Positions 27,046 to 36,346 of a stretch of 64,000 nt of DNA are shown in pieces (the first letter of the stretch is position 1; each line of letters begins with the position of its first letter). Both the position numbers and the translations under genes were made by a program. Source of the stretch: Peteryoungia wuzhouensis. GTDB taxonomy: Bacteria > Pseudomonadota > Alphaproteobacteria > Rhizobiales > Rhizobiaceae. The DNA lies in the NCBI RefSeq assembly GCF_003205195.1, contig NZ_QJRY01000003.1:62001-126000 (forward strand), given 5' to 3'. The notes under the pieces were generated by a model. It saw nothing but the letters and a program-made list of their open reading frames with translations, made no database searches and was not told the DNA's origin.

Positions 27046-27828
27046 ATGATTGCCTTCCGTTCCATCCTGTTCAACACCGCCTTTTATGCCAATCTCATCC
27101 TCCGGATGATTGTCCTGTCGCCGATCTACTTCCTGCTGCCGCGCAAGCGTGCCTACTTCATTCCGAAGAACTGGGCGAAAGCCAACCACTGGCTGATGAA
27201 GACGATCGTCGGCACGACCTTCACGGTCGAGGGCCTCGAGAACATTCCCAAGGGCGGTTACATCCTGGCACCGAAGCATCAGTCCTTCTGGGACACCTAT
27301 GCGCTGCTGCCCTGGTTGGACGACCCGGTCTACATCCTCAAGCGCGAGTTGACCTGGATCCCGATCTTCGGCTGGTACATTGCCAAGCAGCGCATGATCC
27401 CCGTCAACCGCGGCGCCAAGGGCAAGGTCATGGCTCAGGTGATCGAGCGGACCAAGCTGGAAATGGCGACCGGACGCCAGCTGATCATCTATCCCGAGGG
27501 AACACGCAGGCCGCCCGGCGCTCCGCCGGAATACAAATACGGGATCGCACGCCTCTATCGCGACCTAAACGTTCCCGTGGTGCCGGTCGCCATGCATCCA
27601 GGCCTCTTCTGGCCGCGGCGCAAGTTCCTCCGTTTCCCCGGCCATTTCACCGTGCGCATCCTGCCCGCGATCCAGCCGGGGATGGACCCGGACGCCTTCC
27701 ACGACAAGCTGCTGCATGATCTGGAACAGGCGAGCGACGAACTGCTGGTGCAGACGGCGCGCGACAATCCGAAGCTGCCCCTGCCGCCAACGGCAGTGCA
27801 GCGGCTGAAGGAACTGGGCGCGGCCTGA
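27046..27828 (+). CDS. plsC: 1-acyl-sn-glycerol-3-phosphate acyltransferase
   Basis: The 260-residue acyltransferase has an N-terminal membrane segment, the catalytic HX4D motif in KHQSFWDTYAL (about residue 82) and the substrate motif YPEGTRRPPG. It esterifies lysophosphatidic acid to phosphatidic acid in phospholipid synthesis. The gene follows the YdcF-like gene by 77 bp on the same strand. Some alphaproteobacteria have several PlsC paralogues with ornithine-lipid or other acceptors, so substrate specificity is inferred. Confidence 0.92.
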   Translation: MIAFRSILFNTAFYANLILRMIVLSPIYFLLPRKRAYFIPKNWAKANHWLMKTIVGTTFTVEGLENIPKGGYILAPKHQSFWDTYALLPWLDDPVYILKRELTWIPIFGWYIAKQRMIPVNRGAKGKVMAQVIERTKLEMATGRQLIIYPEGTRRPPGAPPEYKYGIARLYRDLNVPVVPVAMHPGLFWPRRKFLRFPGHFTVRILPAIQPGMDPDAFHDKLLHDLEQASDELLVQTARDNPKLPLPPTAVQRLKELGAA

Positions 27829-27840
27829 GCGAGTTGGATG

Positions 27841-28374
27841 TCAGCCGGGCTGGTCGAGGGTTGCGATAGCGGCAACGACGCTTTCGAGCCACTGGTCGCG
27901 AATGCCAAGTTCGCGCAGGTGTTCGACGGTGTTGGCGACATAGACCGGATTGGCACCCGAGCGGCCGACCGCGCCATGCACGACGCGCGCGGCCTCATCG
28001 ACCGTGGCGGCGCCTGCATACTGTGGATGTGCACGGTCGATGACGTAAGTGAGCCCCTGGACCTGGCGCCCGTCGGCAAGCGCCAGACGCACGAAGCGTT
28101 CGAGATAGACGCTAGTCACCAGTTCGCGCTCACGCAGGTATGCGAGTGTCTCGGGCCAAGTCTGGGCAGAGACGCGAAACGCGACGCCCTTGCACGAGCC
28201 ACCGCGATCGAGGCCGAGCACGAGGCCAGGTCGCTCCTGGGTGCCGCGATGGACATAGGAACGTACGCAGAGCGAACGGCGATATCCACCGAGGCGAGCG
28301 GTCAGCCTTTCCTCATAGGGAAAGCCCGGGTTCCACATCAGCGAGCCGTAGCCAAAGACCCAAAATTCGTCCAT
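27841..28374 (-). CDS. Gamma-glutamylcyclotransferase (ChaC-type)
   Basis: The 177-residue protein carries the cyclotransferase N-terminal motif FGYGSLMWNPGF, which forms the glycine-rich substrate loop. The catalytic acid should be the glutamate in LRERELV. ChaC-type enzymes degrade glutathione to 5-oxoproline and Cys-Gly. The ATG at 28374 is used because the longer frame would overlap the divergent DUF2125 gene. The stop lies 12 bp from the plsC stop, tail to tail. Confidence 0.88.
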   Translation of the reverse strand: MDEFWVFGYGSLMWNPGFPYEERLTARLGGYRRSLCVRSYVHRGTQERPGLVLGLDRGGSCKGVAFRVSAQTWPETLAYLRERELVTSVYLERFVRLALADGRQVQGLTYVIDRAHPQYAGAATVDEAARVVHGAVGRSGANPVYVANTVEHLRELGIRDQWLESVVAAIATLDQPG

Positions 28375-28423
28375 ATCGCAGGCCAATCCAAGAAACAGAA
28401 AAACTCGCAGCGAGGAGACTTCC

Positions 28424-29437
28424 ATGGCCGTGCCGTCGACAGCGCCGCAAAGCCCGACCAGTCGCAAGGTGCTGCTGCTCGGCCTTTTGATCGTCCTCTT
28501 CATCGCTGTCTATAGCGTGGCCTGGCATTTTGCCGCCGAATTTTTGCGAAACCGCATCACAGGCTTCTTTTCCGGCGGAAATCCGGCAGGCGTCAGTGCC
28601 AATTGCGAAAATGCCACCATGGGCGGTTATCCCTTCCGCTTCCGGCTGAACTGCGACCGCCTGTCCTTCGACGACAATTTCCAGGGCATATCCGCTTCAT
28701 CCGGTCCCGTGCGCGCCGCCGCCCAGGTCTACAATCCAGGTCAGGTGGTCTGGGAAATGGACGGGCCGGCGGAAGTCCGCTCTGCTCTCGGCTTCAATTC
28801 GACGCTGGAATGGAGCGATCTGCGCGCAAGCTTCCGCGCTGGTTTCTCAGGCCTGCAGCGCAGCTCGATGGAATGGACGGATCTGAAGACCAAGGTGACC
28901 TCGACGGTGACGGGGCTGCAGATCGAAGTGACGACCCCGCATCTGGAATCGCATGTGCGCCAGAACGAGGGCAATCTCGACTATGCGGCGCTGATCAACG
29001 ATACCGTGGTGGCTGTAAACGGAACGGCGATTGCGCTGCCCCCGGTCTCTGCGAGCATCGACGCGACCTTTGCCGATCGGGGCGGTCTTCTCGATCCACG
29101 CCTTGCCCATCGCCAGGAGCTCTACGGCACCAAGGGCGAGCTGCGACGCATGGTGGTCGACGCGGGAGAAGGACGGGTGCTGACCCTGCGCGGCCCCTTT
29201 TCGGTGGGCAATGACGGCCTGATTTCCGGCTCGATCCGGGTGGAGATCGAAAAGATCCGCGCCTGGAGGGATACCCTGAAAACCGCCTATCCGGACCAGC
29301 AAGAAACCTTTGACGACCTCGCCAAGGTGCTGCGGGTTCTGACGCTCGGCAAGGACGACGGCTCGGCCGAGATCACCATCCAGAACGGCGTCGCCTCCCT
29401 TGGCTTCATTCCGCTCGGCCAGCTCCCACCGCTTTAG
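28424..29437 (+). CDS. DUF2125 family protein
   Basis: The 337-residue protein has one N-terminal membrane helix (about residues 15-40). A beta-rich domain follows, starting with the conserved cysteine pair in SANCENATMGGYPFRFRLNC. This is the DUF2125 signature of alphaproteobacteria. The repetitive amphipathic strands are reminiscent of envelope proteins that handle lipid or lipopolysaccharide, but no function is established. It is flanked by unrelated genes on the opposite strand, so it is probably a single-gene transcript. Confidence 0.85.
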   Translation: MAVPSTAPQSPTSRKVLLLGLLIVLFIAVYSVAWHFAAEFLRNRITGFFSGGNPAGVSANCENATMGGYPFRFRLNCDRLSFDDNFQGISASSGPVRAAAQVYNPGQVVWEMDGPAEVRSALGFNSTLEWSDLRASFRAGFSGLQRSSMEWTDLKTKVTSTVTGLQIEVTTPHLESHVRQNEGNLDYAALINDTVVAVNGTAIALPPVSASIDATFADRGGLLDPRLAHRQELYGTKGELRRMVVDAGEGRVLTLRGPFSVGNDGLISGSIRVEIEKIRAWRDTLKTAYPDQQETFDDLAKVLRVLTLGKDDGSAEITIQNGVASLGFIPLGQLPPL

Positions 29438-29441
29438 ATGA

Positions 29442-29460
29442 TTTCCGTATTTCACGGAAA
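29442..29460. repeat. Short dyad after the DUF2125 gene
   Basis: TTTCCGT-ATTTC-ACGGAAA is a perfect 7-bp stem with a 5-nt loop between two convergent genes. It may act as a weak terminator in both directions. No T-run follows. Confidence 0.4.
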
Positions 29461-29557
29461 CACTGAAATGATCTATCTCTTTGTTATCAAGCAATTCCGG
29501 GCGCGAAACCGGTCTCCACTTTCGCTGGAATGGCTCTGAGCAGGAGCGACACAGGCA

Positions 29558-30481
29558 TCACTTGTCGAGGGCGTGGCGGCCGAAGTCCGGGGAATCCACG
29601 TCCTGGCCCGCCTGGACAATCGAGCGGCGGATCGTGCGTGTGCGGGAGAAAAGCTCGAACAGCTTGTCGCCCTCGCCCCAGCGGATCGCCCGCTGCAGAT
29701 AGGCGAGATCTTCGGAAAACCGCGCCAGCATTTCCAGGATCGCATCCTTGTTGTGCAGGCAGACATCCCGCCACATGGTGGGATCGGACGCGGCGAGACG
29801 GGTGAAGTCGCGAAAACCCGAGGCGGAGTATTTGATGACTTCCGATTCCGTCACCGTTTCCAGGTCATCGGCCGTGCCGACGATGTTGTAGGCGATGATA
29901 TGCGGCAAGTGCGAGACGATCGCCAGCACCTTGTCGTGGTGCTGCGGGTCCATTTCGTCGATCATCGAGCCCAGCGCGATCCAGAAGGCACTCAACCGGT
30001 CGAGCGCAGCGCGGTCCGTGTCCGGCAGCGGCGTGAAGATGCACCAGCGCCCCTTGAACAGGCCGGAGAAACCGGCATCCGGGCCGGATTTTTCGGTGCC
30101 GGCGAGCGGATGGCCGGGGATGAAATGGACATTATCAGGCATATGCGGCGCCATCTGAGCGATGACGGAGGCCTTGGTCGAGCCGACATCGGTGACGATC
30201 GCGCCGGCTTTCAGATACGGGGCGATCTGCTGCGCCACGGCCTCTGATGCTCCCACGGGCACGGAGACGATCACGAGATCGGCGTCCTTCACGGCATCTG
30301 CAGACGAGGTCGTATAGGCCGTGCCGAGGTCCAGCTCTTCCGCGCGCTTCAGCGTCTCGGCGCTGCGCGTCGAGATGACGACATCGCGGGCGAGCCCGAG
30401 CTTCTTGATGTCGCGGGCAATCGAGGAGCCGATCAGGCCGATACCGATCAGGACGATGCGGTCGAACAGGATTTCAGACAT
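29558..30481 (-). CDS. Prephenate/arogenate dehydrogenase
   Basis: The 307-residue enzyme for tyrosine synthesis has a Rossmann motif GIGLIGSSIA (about residue 13). The catalytic-region motif FIPGHPLAGTEKSGP is near residue 110, and a helical dimerisation domain contains VSHLPHIIAYN. There is no chorismate mutase domain and no ACT domain. This is the TyrC/TyrA form typical of alphaproteobacteria, and the choice between prephenate and arogenate cannot be made from sequence. It is followed upstream by a methyltransferase gene on the same strand. Confidence 0.9.
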   Translation of the reverse strand: MSEILFDRIVLIGIGLIGSSIARDIKKLGLARDVVISTRSAETLKRAEELDLGTAYTTSSADAVKDADLVIVSVPVGASEAVAQQIAPYLKAGAIVTDVGSTKASVIAQMAPHMPDNVHFIPGHPLAGTEKSGPDAGFSGLFKGRWCIFTPLPDTDRAALDRLSAFWIALGSMIDEMDPQHHDKVLAIVSHLPHIIAYNIVGTADDLETVTESEVIKYSASGFRDFTRLAASDPTMWRDVCLHNKDAILEMLARFSEDLAYLQRAIRWGEGDKLFELFSRTRTIRRSIVQAGQDVDSPDFGRHALDK

Positions 30482-30608
30482 CAGCGCAGTTCCATGAATT
30501 CGCTTTGAGGACACGGGGCGACCGGGTGTCCTTTACCGCGCTGGCAATAAAGCGGAAACGGCGGTTTGTCGAGGCGGACGGGCACGGGAGGCTCTTGCGC
30601 AGAGCCGG

Positions 30609-31361
30609 TCACGGCTGCGGCGGCCGGCTCCGCGTCGTCGGGATGCCCTGCGGCGCGAGCACGGGCGCAAAGACGCGGCGTGAGGCGCGCGAGGCGACCG
30701 GCAGGCCCTGATAGAGACGCTTCTGCGCCTCCACAACGATGACGCCGGAAAAGGCTGGCCAGAGGATGCGTCCGACCCGTTCGAAGCCGCGCCGGAGCCG
30801 GAGGATCGCGCGGATCTTGGACGGTGGGAAAAACAGCGCCTCGGCCGAGGCGCCGGGGGTGAAATTGGTCTCGCGCAAGAGCGCCGTCAGCTGGCCGCGC
30901 GAATAGGGTCGACCCGAGCCGAAGGGTGTGTGCTCCATGCGGGCCCAGACGCCGCGCCGGTTGGGCACGACGATGACGAGGCGTCCGCCGGGCGCCAGCA
31001 CCCGCCAGATTTCCTTCAATGTCTCACGCGGGTTCTCAGCGAATTCCAGGGAGTGCACCATCAGCACCCGGTCGACGGAACTGTCGGGCAGCGGCAGTTC
31101 TTCTTCAAAGACCAGCGTGGTGGCGGACGGCTCGCCCACGGGCCAGTTCACGGCACCCTGGCCTGCCGGCATGAAGGCCATGGTGCGTTCGGTATCGGCG
31201 CGAAAGCGCTCAAGGAAGGGAATGCAGTATCCAAGGCCGACGAGGCGCTCCTGCGGCAGACGGGCCCAGACGGACGACAATGCCAGTGCAATCGACTGCT
31301 CAGCCACACGCCCGAGCATGGTGTAATAAAACTGGCGTAGATCGACGATATCGACATGCAT
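30609..31361 (-). CDS. Class I SAM-dependent methyltransferase
   Basis: The 250-residue protein has a methyltransferase type 11 core. The strand-4 motif [19 protein letters not shown] and the post-I motif [16 protein letters not shown] are clear. The glycine-rich motif I is not obvious: the expected position reads [11 protein letters not shown]. The gene is divergent from gloB, an arrangement common in Rhizobiales, which suggests a link with glyoxal or glutathione metabolism, but the substrate is unknown. ATG 31361 was selected over a much longer frame that covers gloB. Confidence 0.82.
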   Translation of the reverse strand: MHVDIVDLRQFYYTMLGRVAEQSIALALSSVWARLPQERLVGLGYCIPFLERFRADTERTMAFMPAGQGAVNWPVGEPSATTLVFEEELPLPDSSVDRVLMVHSLEFAENPRETLKEIWRVLAPGGRLVIVVPNRRGVWARMEHTPFGSGRPYSRGQLTALLRETNFTPGASAEALFFPPSKIRAILRLRRGFERVGRILWPAFSGVIVVEAQKRLYQGLPVASRASRRVFAPVLAPQGIPTTRSRPPQP

Positions 31362-31449
31362 GAACTTATTGTTAGCAGCCGGCGATTGGAACTCAAGGCG
31401 CAACAGGCTACATTCGCGCCAAAGAGGCGGGACAAGAAACGGTACAACA

Positions 31450-32220
31450 ATGAAATCACTGCAGATCGAGGTCTTCCAGTGTCGAAGCGACAACTTCGGC
31501 GTGCTGCTCCACTGCCCGGAATCCGGGCTGACGGCCTGCATCGACGCGCCGGAACTGGCGCCGATCCAGGCGGCGGCGGCGAAGCGCGGCTGGGCCATCA
31601 CCCACATCTTCACCACCCATCATCATGGCGACCATGTGGAGGCGAACCTCGCGCTGAAGGAAGCCTATGGCTGCGAGATCATCGGTCCGCTCAATGAAGC
31701 GGTCGCCATTCCCGGCATCGACCGCACCGTCGGCGATGGCACCGAATTCATGTTCGGCACCCATCCGGTGCGTGTCATCGAGACACCGGGCCACACGGCG
31801 GGTCACATCTGCTACTATCTGCCTGAAGACATGCTGCTCTTTGCCGCCGACACGCTGTTTGCACTCGGCTGCGGCCGGCTCTTCGAGCGCTCGGCCATGG
31901 ACATGTGGCATTCGCTGCAGAAACTGGCAGCGCTGCCCGACGAGACGATCGTCTATTTCGGCCACGAATACACGCTCTCCAACGCCCGCTTCGCGCTCAC
32001 CATCGACCCGGACAACACGCGGCTGAAGACGCGCGCCGAGGTGATAGAGGCGCAGCGAAAGCGCGGCGACTTCACCATCCCGACGACGATCGGGCTGGAA
32101 AAGGAGACCAATCCCTTCCTGCGGGCCGGCGATCCGGACATCCGCCGGAACCTCGGCATGGAAACGGCGGCCAATGACGAGGTCTTCGCCGAGATCCGCA
32201 AGCGCAAGGACAATTTCTGA
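31450..32220 (+). CDS. gloB: Hydroxyacylglutathione hydrolase (glyoxalase II)
   Basis: The 256-residue metallo-beta-lactamase fold enzyme hydrolyses S-lactoylglutathione to lactate and glutathione. The metal site THHHGDH lies at about residue 57, with further ligands in PGHTAGH, the aspartate of FAADTLF and the histidine of YFGHEYT. A short C-terminal domain closes the glutathione site. The stop codon overlaps the ATG of the next gene as TGATG. Confidence 0.93.
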   Translation: MKSLQIEVFQCRSDNFGVLLHCPESGLTACIDAPELAPIQAAAAKRGWAITHIFTTHHHGDHVEANLALKEAYGCEIIGPLNEAVAIPGIDRTVGDGTEFMFGTHPVRVIETPGHTAGHICYYLPEDMLLFAADTLFALGCGRLFERSAMDMWHSLQKLAALPDETIVYFGHEYTLSNARFALTIDPDNTRLKTRAEVIEAQRKRGDFTIPTTIGLEKETNPFLRAGDPDIRRNLGMETAANDEVFAEIRKRKDNF

Positions 32221-32642
32221 TGCAGGCAAAAGACATCATCGAGGCTCTCGGCATGCAGCGCCATCCCGAGGGTGGCTGGTATATCCAGACCTTTCGTGAT
32301 GCGAATGGTGGCCCGCGCGGCCATTCGACGGCGATCTACTATCTGCTGGAGGCCGGCGAGCGCTCGCATTGGCACAGGGTGCGCGATGCCTCGGAAGCCT
32401 GGCATTATTACGCCGGCGCCGCACTCGCCCTGCACCGCTCGAAGGACGGAGTGACGCAGGAGACCGTGCGGCTTGGCCCTGACATCCTCGCCGGCGAACG
32501 GCCCCAGGCGATCATCGAGGCGGATGAATGGCAGTCTGCCGAAAGCCTGGGTGCCTATACGCTGGTTGGCTGCACTGTGGCACCCGGCTTCGACTTCTCC
32601 GTCTTCGAAATGGCCCCGCCCGGCTGGGCACCCGGCCGCTGA
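32220..32642 (+). CDS. Cupin-fold protein (DUF985)
   Basis: The 140-residue protein has the DUF985 cupin pattern: HPEGGWYIQTFR near the N-terminus, SHWHRVRDASEAWHYYAG with the metal-type histidines, and VGCTVAPGFDFSVFEMA near the end. Related proteins are sugar epimerase-like or of unknown function. The start overlaps the gloB stop by one base, so translation is probably coupled to gloB. Confidence 0.85.
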   Translation: MQAKDIIEALGMQRHPEGGWYIQTFRDANGGPRGHSTAIYYLLEAGERSHWHRVRDASEAWHYYAGAALALHRSKDGVTQETVRLGPDILAGERPQAIIEADEWQSAESLGAYTLVGCTVAPGFDFSVFEMAPPGWAPGR

Positions 32643-32649
32643 GACCGCA

Positions 32650-33291
32650 TCAGACGCGGACGAGGGTGAGTGTGAGGATCAGCTGGGCGGCGTAATAGGT
32701 CACCCAGACCACATGCGCAGCCACCCCGTCGATCGGGTGGTCTGGCCCGGTCCAGTATTTCCGGATGCTCAGGATGATGTCGGACAGGATGAAAAGCGCG
32801 GCCCCGACGAAGACGAAGGGATTTTCGAGCCCGAGTGTCATCCAGACCAGAAGCATGAAAACCACGACATAGATCGCGATGGGCCAGGCCATGACACCCG
32901 CCGGCCGCCAGATCCGCACAAGCACGCCCACCGTGATGCCGGCAACGATCAGGCCGCAGACAAGGCGCCAGGGTTCAGCCTGCACCAGGCTGAGATCGGT
33001 GACACCGGCGAGCAGACCCAGATAGGCGAGATGCGAGAGAAGGAAGGCTGTGACACCGCCGATAAAGGCTCGATCGCCTTCGAACGCGAGCGAGAGATCG
33101 CCGAGCGCGCCGAACACCAAGGCGGCGACAAGCAGGGGGTGAGCGCCGACGCCAAGGGCATAGACCGACAGAAGGGTAACCGGCAGCGTCTTCCAGACGG
33201 CGCGCAGCAGGGTCTTCTCCCGCGACAGGATCCAATGGTAGCTGACGCCGAGTGCGACCGAAAGCGCTAGAATGCCGGTCGCACTGTCCAT
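32650..33291 (-). CDS. YhhN/lysoplasmalogenase family membrane protein
   Basis: The 213-residue protein has about eight hydrophobic helices and the YhhN pattern: FGALGDLSLAFEGDRAFIGG in the first half, and the conserved aspartates also in LFILSDIILSIRK. Eukaryotic and some bacterial members hydrolyse the vinyl-ether bond of lysoplasmalogens. Whether this one does is unknown. It converges with the cupin gene with only 7 bp between the stops. Confidence 0.85.
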   Translation of the reverse strand: MDSATGILALSVALGVSYHWILSREKTLLRAVWKTLPVTLLSVYALGVGAHPLLVAALVFGALGDLSLAFEGDRAFIGGVTAFLLSHLAYLGLLAGVTDLSLVQAEPWRLVCGLIVAGITVGVLVRIWRPAGVMAWPIAIYVVVFMLLVWMTLGLENPFVFVGAALFILSDIILSIRKYWTGPDHPIDGVAAHVVWVTYYAAQLILTLTLVRV

Positions 33292-33302
33292 TGCACCTCC
33301 GC

Positions 33303-34181
33303 CTAGCTCGCCACATCCTTCTTGCGCAGCACCATATCCTTGGCAGCAAGCATGGCACCACCGGTGATTAAGACACAGGAGAGGCCAATTCTGGCGCTAA
33401 TATCACCAAACCCAAAAATAATCAGGATCAGGGTCGAAAGCAGCGGGGCTGCATAGCTCGATGCGCCGAGGATCTGGATGTCGCCGTTCTTGACGCCATA
33501 GTCCCAGACATAGAAGGCAAGTCCGACCGGCAGGAGGCCAAGCCCGACCACGGCGACCCACTGTGTCGCCGTTTCGGGCCAGACGGTGGTTTCGAGGCCG
33601 AGATGGCAGACGAGCGACAGGATGGACGTCGCAAGGCAGAAGCCGGTGACGACATCGGTCGACACGGCCTCGAACTTGCGGCTGATCAGCGAGTAGGCCG
33701 CCCAGGTGAAAGCACAGAGGAAGGCGGCGACATAACCGAGGCTGTAGGCCGGATCGAAGGCGAGACCGTTTTTGGCAACGATCAGCGCGGTGCCGGCAAG
33801 CCCGGCGATGGCGCCGACGATATGGTGCCAGCCGAGCTTTTCACCCGGCAAAAGTGCCGACCCCACGACGATCAGCAGGGGCCAGAGATAGGCAATCAGT
33901 CCAGCCTCAACGGCCGGTGCGTTTCGAAGCGCGGTGAAATAGAGGAAGTGATAGCCGAACAGGCCGCCGACGCCGGCAAGCCAGACCTTGGGGGGCTGGC
34001 GCAACGACTGCAGGCGTTCGGGCCGCGCGGCGAACAGGGCGAGGCCCGGCAGGCTGCCGATGGCAAAGGTGATCGCCGACAGCTGGAAGGGCGGCATCGT
34101 GCCGGAGGCGGCCGTCATCAGGGCAAGGAAGGACCACATCAGAATCGCGGTGAAACCGATCAGCGTTGCCTTGGTCTTCAT
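33303..34181 (-). CDS. EamA/DMT family exporter (YddG-like)
   Basis: The 292-residue protein has ten predicted membrane helices in two EamA repeats. The N-terminus KATLIGFTAILMWSFLA and GYHFLYFTALRNAPAVEAGL resemble YddG, the aromatic amino-acid exporter of enterobacteria, so export of aromatic or other amino acids is a reasonable guess. ATG 34181 follows a short leader. It ends 11 bp before the start region of the lysoplasmalogenase gene on the same strand, suggesting an operon. Confidence 0.85.
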   Translation of the reverse strand: MKTKATLIGFTAILMWSFLALMTAASGTMPPFQLSAITFAIGSLPGLALFAARPERLQSLRQPPKVWLAGVGGLFGYHFLYFTALRNAPAVEAGLIAYLWPLLIVVGSALLPGEKLGWHHIVGAIAGLAGTALIVAKNGLAFDPAYSLGYVAAFLCAFTWAAYSLISRKFEAVSTDVVTGFCLATSILSLVCHLGLETTVWPETATQWVAVVGLGLLPVGLAFYVWDYGVKNGDIQILGASSYAAPLLSTLILIIFGFGDISARIGLSCVLITGGAMLAAKDMVLRKKDVAS

Positions 34182-34214
34182 GCACAACCCCTGTCACGGG
34201 GTCTGCCCCCTGCT

Positions 34215-34994
34215 TTACCCGTCAAATGCCTCGGCCGAGACATGCACCGTGCCGTAGCGGGTCGGGATCTTGGCATAGACAGGAGCATATAGCTTCAGCG
34301 TCGCGGTCTTGGCAAACCAGATCTCCATGCCCGTGACCGACTTCAGATACTCGATGTCCTTGCGTCCCTTCTTGTAACCGGAGACCGGCACGTAGCGGAC
34401 GGAGCAGACAATCGCCTCGCCACGCGCCTTGCCGGCGGTGAACGGCGCATTGCCGACAGGCGACAGCACCAGATCCATGCGGCTTTCGCCGTCATAGATC
34501 GGCAAAGTGCGGGAGCAGACATCGCCATCGCCGGAAATCAGCAGAGCCCCGATCGGATCGAGAACGGACTTGAGGTCGGCATCGGTGACCGGAACCCAGG
34601 ACTGCGGCCTCGGCTTCGGCGGTGGCTCGACCTTCGTGTCGATAGCGCTGCCATTGCCGTAGGTAATCGTATAGTGGCTCTTCTTCTTGCCGCTCGTGTA
34701 ATCGAGCCGGTAGAGATCGGGCTGCAAACGGTTGCCGGCAAAGACTCCGGAGACGCTGCTGTCCGCAGAAACCTCGCGCACGATATCGACAAGCCCCGAA
34801 GAGCGGAACCGGCCCGAAATCTCGTACCGGTCGTTCTTCACCTCCGTTCGGAAGGTGAGCCGGGCGATCGGCAGGATGCCGAGCGAGACGCTGTAGGCGG
34901 TGTCATAGCGGTAGTCGGCCGCCGACGCGGAGGCCGAGAGAACGAGAAGGGAAGCAAGGGCGAGACCGGTTCGACGCAAGGACACCATCTCCAT
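34215..34994 (-). CDS. DUF3108 periplasmic protein
   Basis: The 259-residue protein has an N-terminal signal peptide ending near ASASAADYR and a beta-rich DUF3108 domain. The domain has RLTFRTEVKNDRYEISG, an SGKKKSHYTITYGNG strand pair and a C-terminal GMEIWFAKT region. Proteins of this family are secreted, and their function is unknown. Two ATG codons (34994 and 34988) are possible; the first was kept. A TTG at 35003 is less likely. Confidence 0.82.
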   Translation of the reverse strand: MEMVSLRRTGLALASLLVLSASASAADYRYDTAYSVSLGILPIARLTFRTEVKNDRYEISGRFRSSGLVDIVREVSADSSVSGVFAGNRLQPDLYRLDYTSGKKKSHYTITYGNGSAIDTKVEPPPKPRPQSWVPVTDADLKSVLDPIGALLISGDGDVCSRTLPIYDGESRMDLVLSPVGNAPFTAGKARGEAIVCSVRYVPVSGYKKGRKDIEYLKSVTGMEIWFAKTATLKLYAPVYAKIPTRYGTVHVSAEAFDG

Positions 34995-35104
34995 ATGGGA
35001 CAACGCCGGGGCTTCGGCGTGGATATAGGCGCATACATGCCGTTGGACTATGGCAACAAAATAACGTAAGAACGGGCGTCAGCCGGGAAAATCCAAGGTT
35101 TGGC

Positions 35105-35133
35105 TTGACGGGCCGGTTCTCACTGACTATAGA
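35105..35133 (+). promoter_or_regulatory. Sigma-70-type promoter of rpmB
   Basis: TTGACG (35105-35110) and TATAGA (35128-35133) are 17 bp apart, close to the vegetative consensus. The rpmB start lies 90 bp downstream, which leaves a short leader. Confidence 0.7.
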
Positions 35134-35223
35134 ACCGCAACTTTCCAATCAGACGCTGTTGGATTGCCTCACCGGCATTTGCCCGGTAGCGATGCGATGG
35201 CCTAGAAAAACAATAGGTGTACC

Positions 35224-35514
35224 ATGTCCCGCAGTTGCGAATTGACCGGCAAGGGCGTCCAGTCGGGCAACAATGTAAGCCACGCGAACAACAAGACCAA
35301 GCGCCGGTTCCTGCCGAACCTGTGCGACGTCACGCTGATCTCGGACGCTCTCAACCAGCGTTTCCGTCTGCGCGTTTCGGCTGCTGCCCTGCGCACGGTC
35401 GAGCATCGCGGTGGCCTCGACGCCTTCCTTCTCAAGGCTTCCGAAAACGAACTGAGCATGCGCGCCCGTCTGCTGCGCCGCCAGATCGCCAAGAAGACCG
35501 CCGAAGCCGCGTAA
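35224..35514 (+). CDS. rpmB: 50S ribosomal protein L28
   Basis: The 96-residue protein begins with [10 protein letters not shown], contains [16 protein letters not shown] and has the C-terminal extension usual in alphaproteobacteria ([12 protein letters not shown]). No zinc-binding CxxC pair is present, so it is the zinc-independent form. L28 binds 23S rRNA near the E site. A vegetative promoter and a downstream terminator make it a single-gene unit. Confidence 0.96.
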   Translation: MSRSCELTGKGVQSGNNVSHANNKTKRRFLPNLCDVTLISDALNQRFRLRVSAAALRTVEHRGGLDAFLLKASENELSMRARLLRRQIAKKTAEAA

Positions 35515-35540
35515 TAAACGCTTTCGGTCATTGAACGAGC

Positions 35541-35575
35541 AAGGCTTGGCCGGGCATCCGGGCAAGCCTTTTCGT
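35541..35575 (+). terminator. Rho-independent terminator after rpmB
   Basis: The stem AAGGCTTG/CAAGCCTT (35541-35548 with 35563-35570) has an inner CCGG/CCGG pairing and is followed by TTCGTTT. Confidence 0.8.
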
Positions 35576-35644
35576 TTGGGAACATGATGGCCGTCAAACG
35601 GCCGATATCGTGATCCTTTCGAACAAACAGTATTGTCCCTCCAA

Positions 35645-35675
35645 CTGGTGGCATCACCCAGGATAAAAAAATGCT
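35645..35675 (+). promoter_or_regulatory. Candidate preQ1-I riboswitch covering the yhhQ start
   Basis: P1 would be CTGG (35645-35648) with CCAG (35658-35661). A cytosine stands immediately before the 3' strand of P1 (35657), where preQ1-I aptamers recognise the ligand. P1 is followed by the A-rich tail GATAAAAAA. The loop GCAT (35651-35654) can pair with ATGC (35671-35674), forming an H-type pseudoknot that includes the start codon. The AGGA ribosome-binding site overlaps P1. Ligand would therefore block translation. The downstream gene is a queuosine-precursor transporter, as expected for this class. Confidence 0.55.
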
Positions 35676-36309
35676 GAGCGCACGCTATTTTATCGCCTAC
35701 AGCCTTCTCATGACGATCGTGGTCGTCGCCTCGAACTTCCTCGTGCAGTTTCCGCTGCAGGGAACGCTGGGCAACATCAATCTCGCCGATCTCCTGACCT
35801 TCGGCGCCTTCACCTATCCGGTCGCCTTCCTCGTCACGGATCTGACCAACCGTCAGTTCGGCCCGACGGCTGCCCGCAAGGTGGTCTTTGTCGGCTTCAT
35901 CGCCGGCGTCATCCTCTCCGTTCTGCTGGCAACCCCGCGCATCGCTGTCGCCTCCGGCTCCGCCTTCCTGGTCGGCCAGCTGCTCGACATCTCCGTCTTC
36001 AACCGGCTGCGCCGTCAGTCCTGGTGGAAGGCGCCGCTGATGGGTTCGGTGATCGGCTCGGTGCTCGACACCGTGATCTTCTTCTCGCTCTCCTTCGCCC
36101 CGGTCTTCGGCTTCATCGGCCCGAATGACGACTTCGCCATTTCTGCAGCCCCGATCCTCGGAGTGATGAGCGCGGAAGCGCCGCGCTGGATCTCCTGGGC
36201 GATGGCCGACTTCAGCGTGAAGATGCTGATCGGCGTGGTGATGCTACTGCCCTATGGCGCGCTGATGAGCGTACTGCGCCCAATGCCGCAGGTCGAACGG
36301 ACCGCCTGA
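35671..36309 (+). CDS. yhhQ: Queuosine precursor transporter, YhhQ family
   Basis: The 212-residue protein has six membrane helices and the family signature ADLLTFGAFTYPVAFLVTDLTNRQFG, followed by a glycine-rich SVIGSVLDTVIFF helix with a conserved aspartate. YhhQ (COG1738) imports preQ0/preQ1 for the queuosine modification of tRNA. That fits the presence of gluQ in this window and the candidate preQ1 aptamer at its start. The annotated start overlaps the predicted pseudoknot. Confidence 0.9.
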   Translation: MLSARYFIAYSLLMTIVVVASNFLVQFPLQGTLGNINLADLLTFGAFTYPVAFLVTDLTNRQFGPTAARKVVFVGFIAGVILSVLLATPRIAVASGSAFLVGQLLDISVFNRLRRQSWWKAPLMGSVIGSVLDTVIFFSLSFAPVFGFIGPNDDFAISAAPILGVMSAEAPRWISWAMADFSVKMLIGVVMLLPYGALMSVLRPMPQVERTA

Positions 36310-36346
36310 TCAAGCGGGACCGGCAAGCCAGACGAATGGGAAGAAC

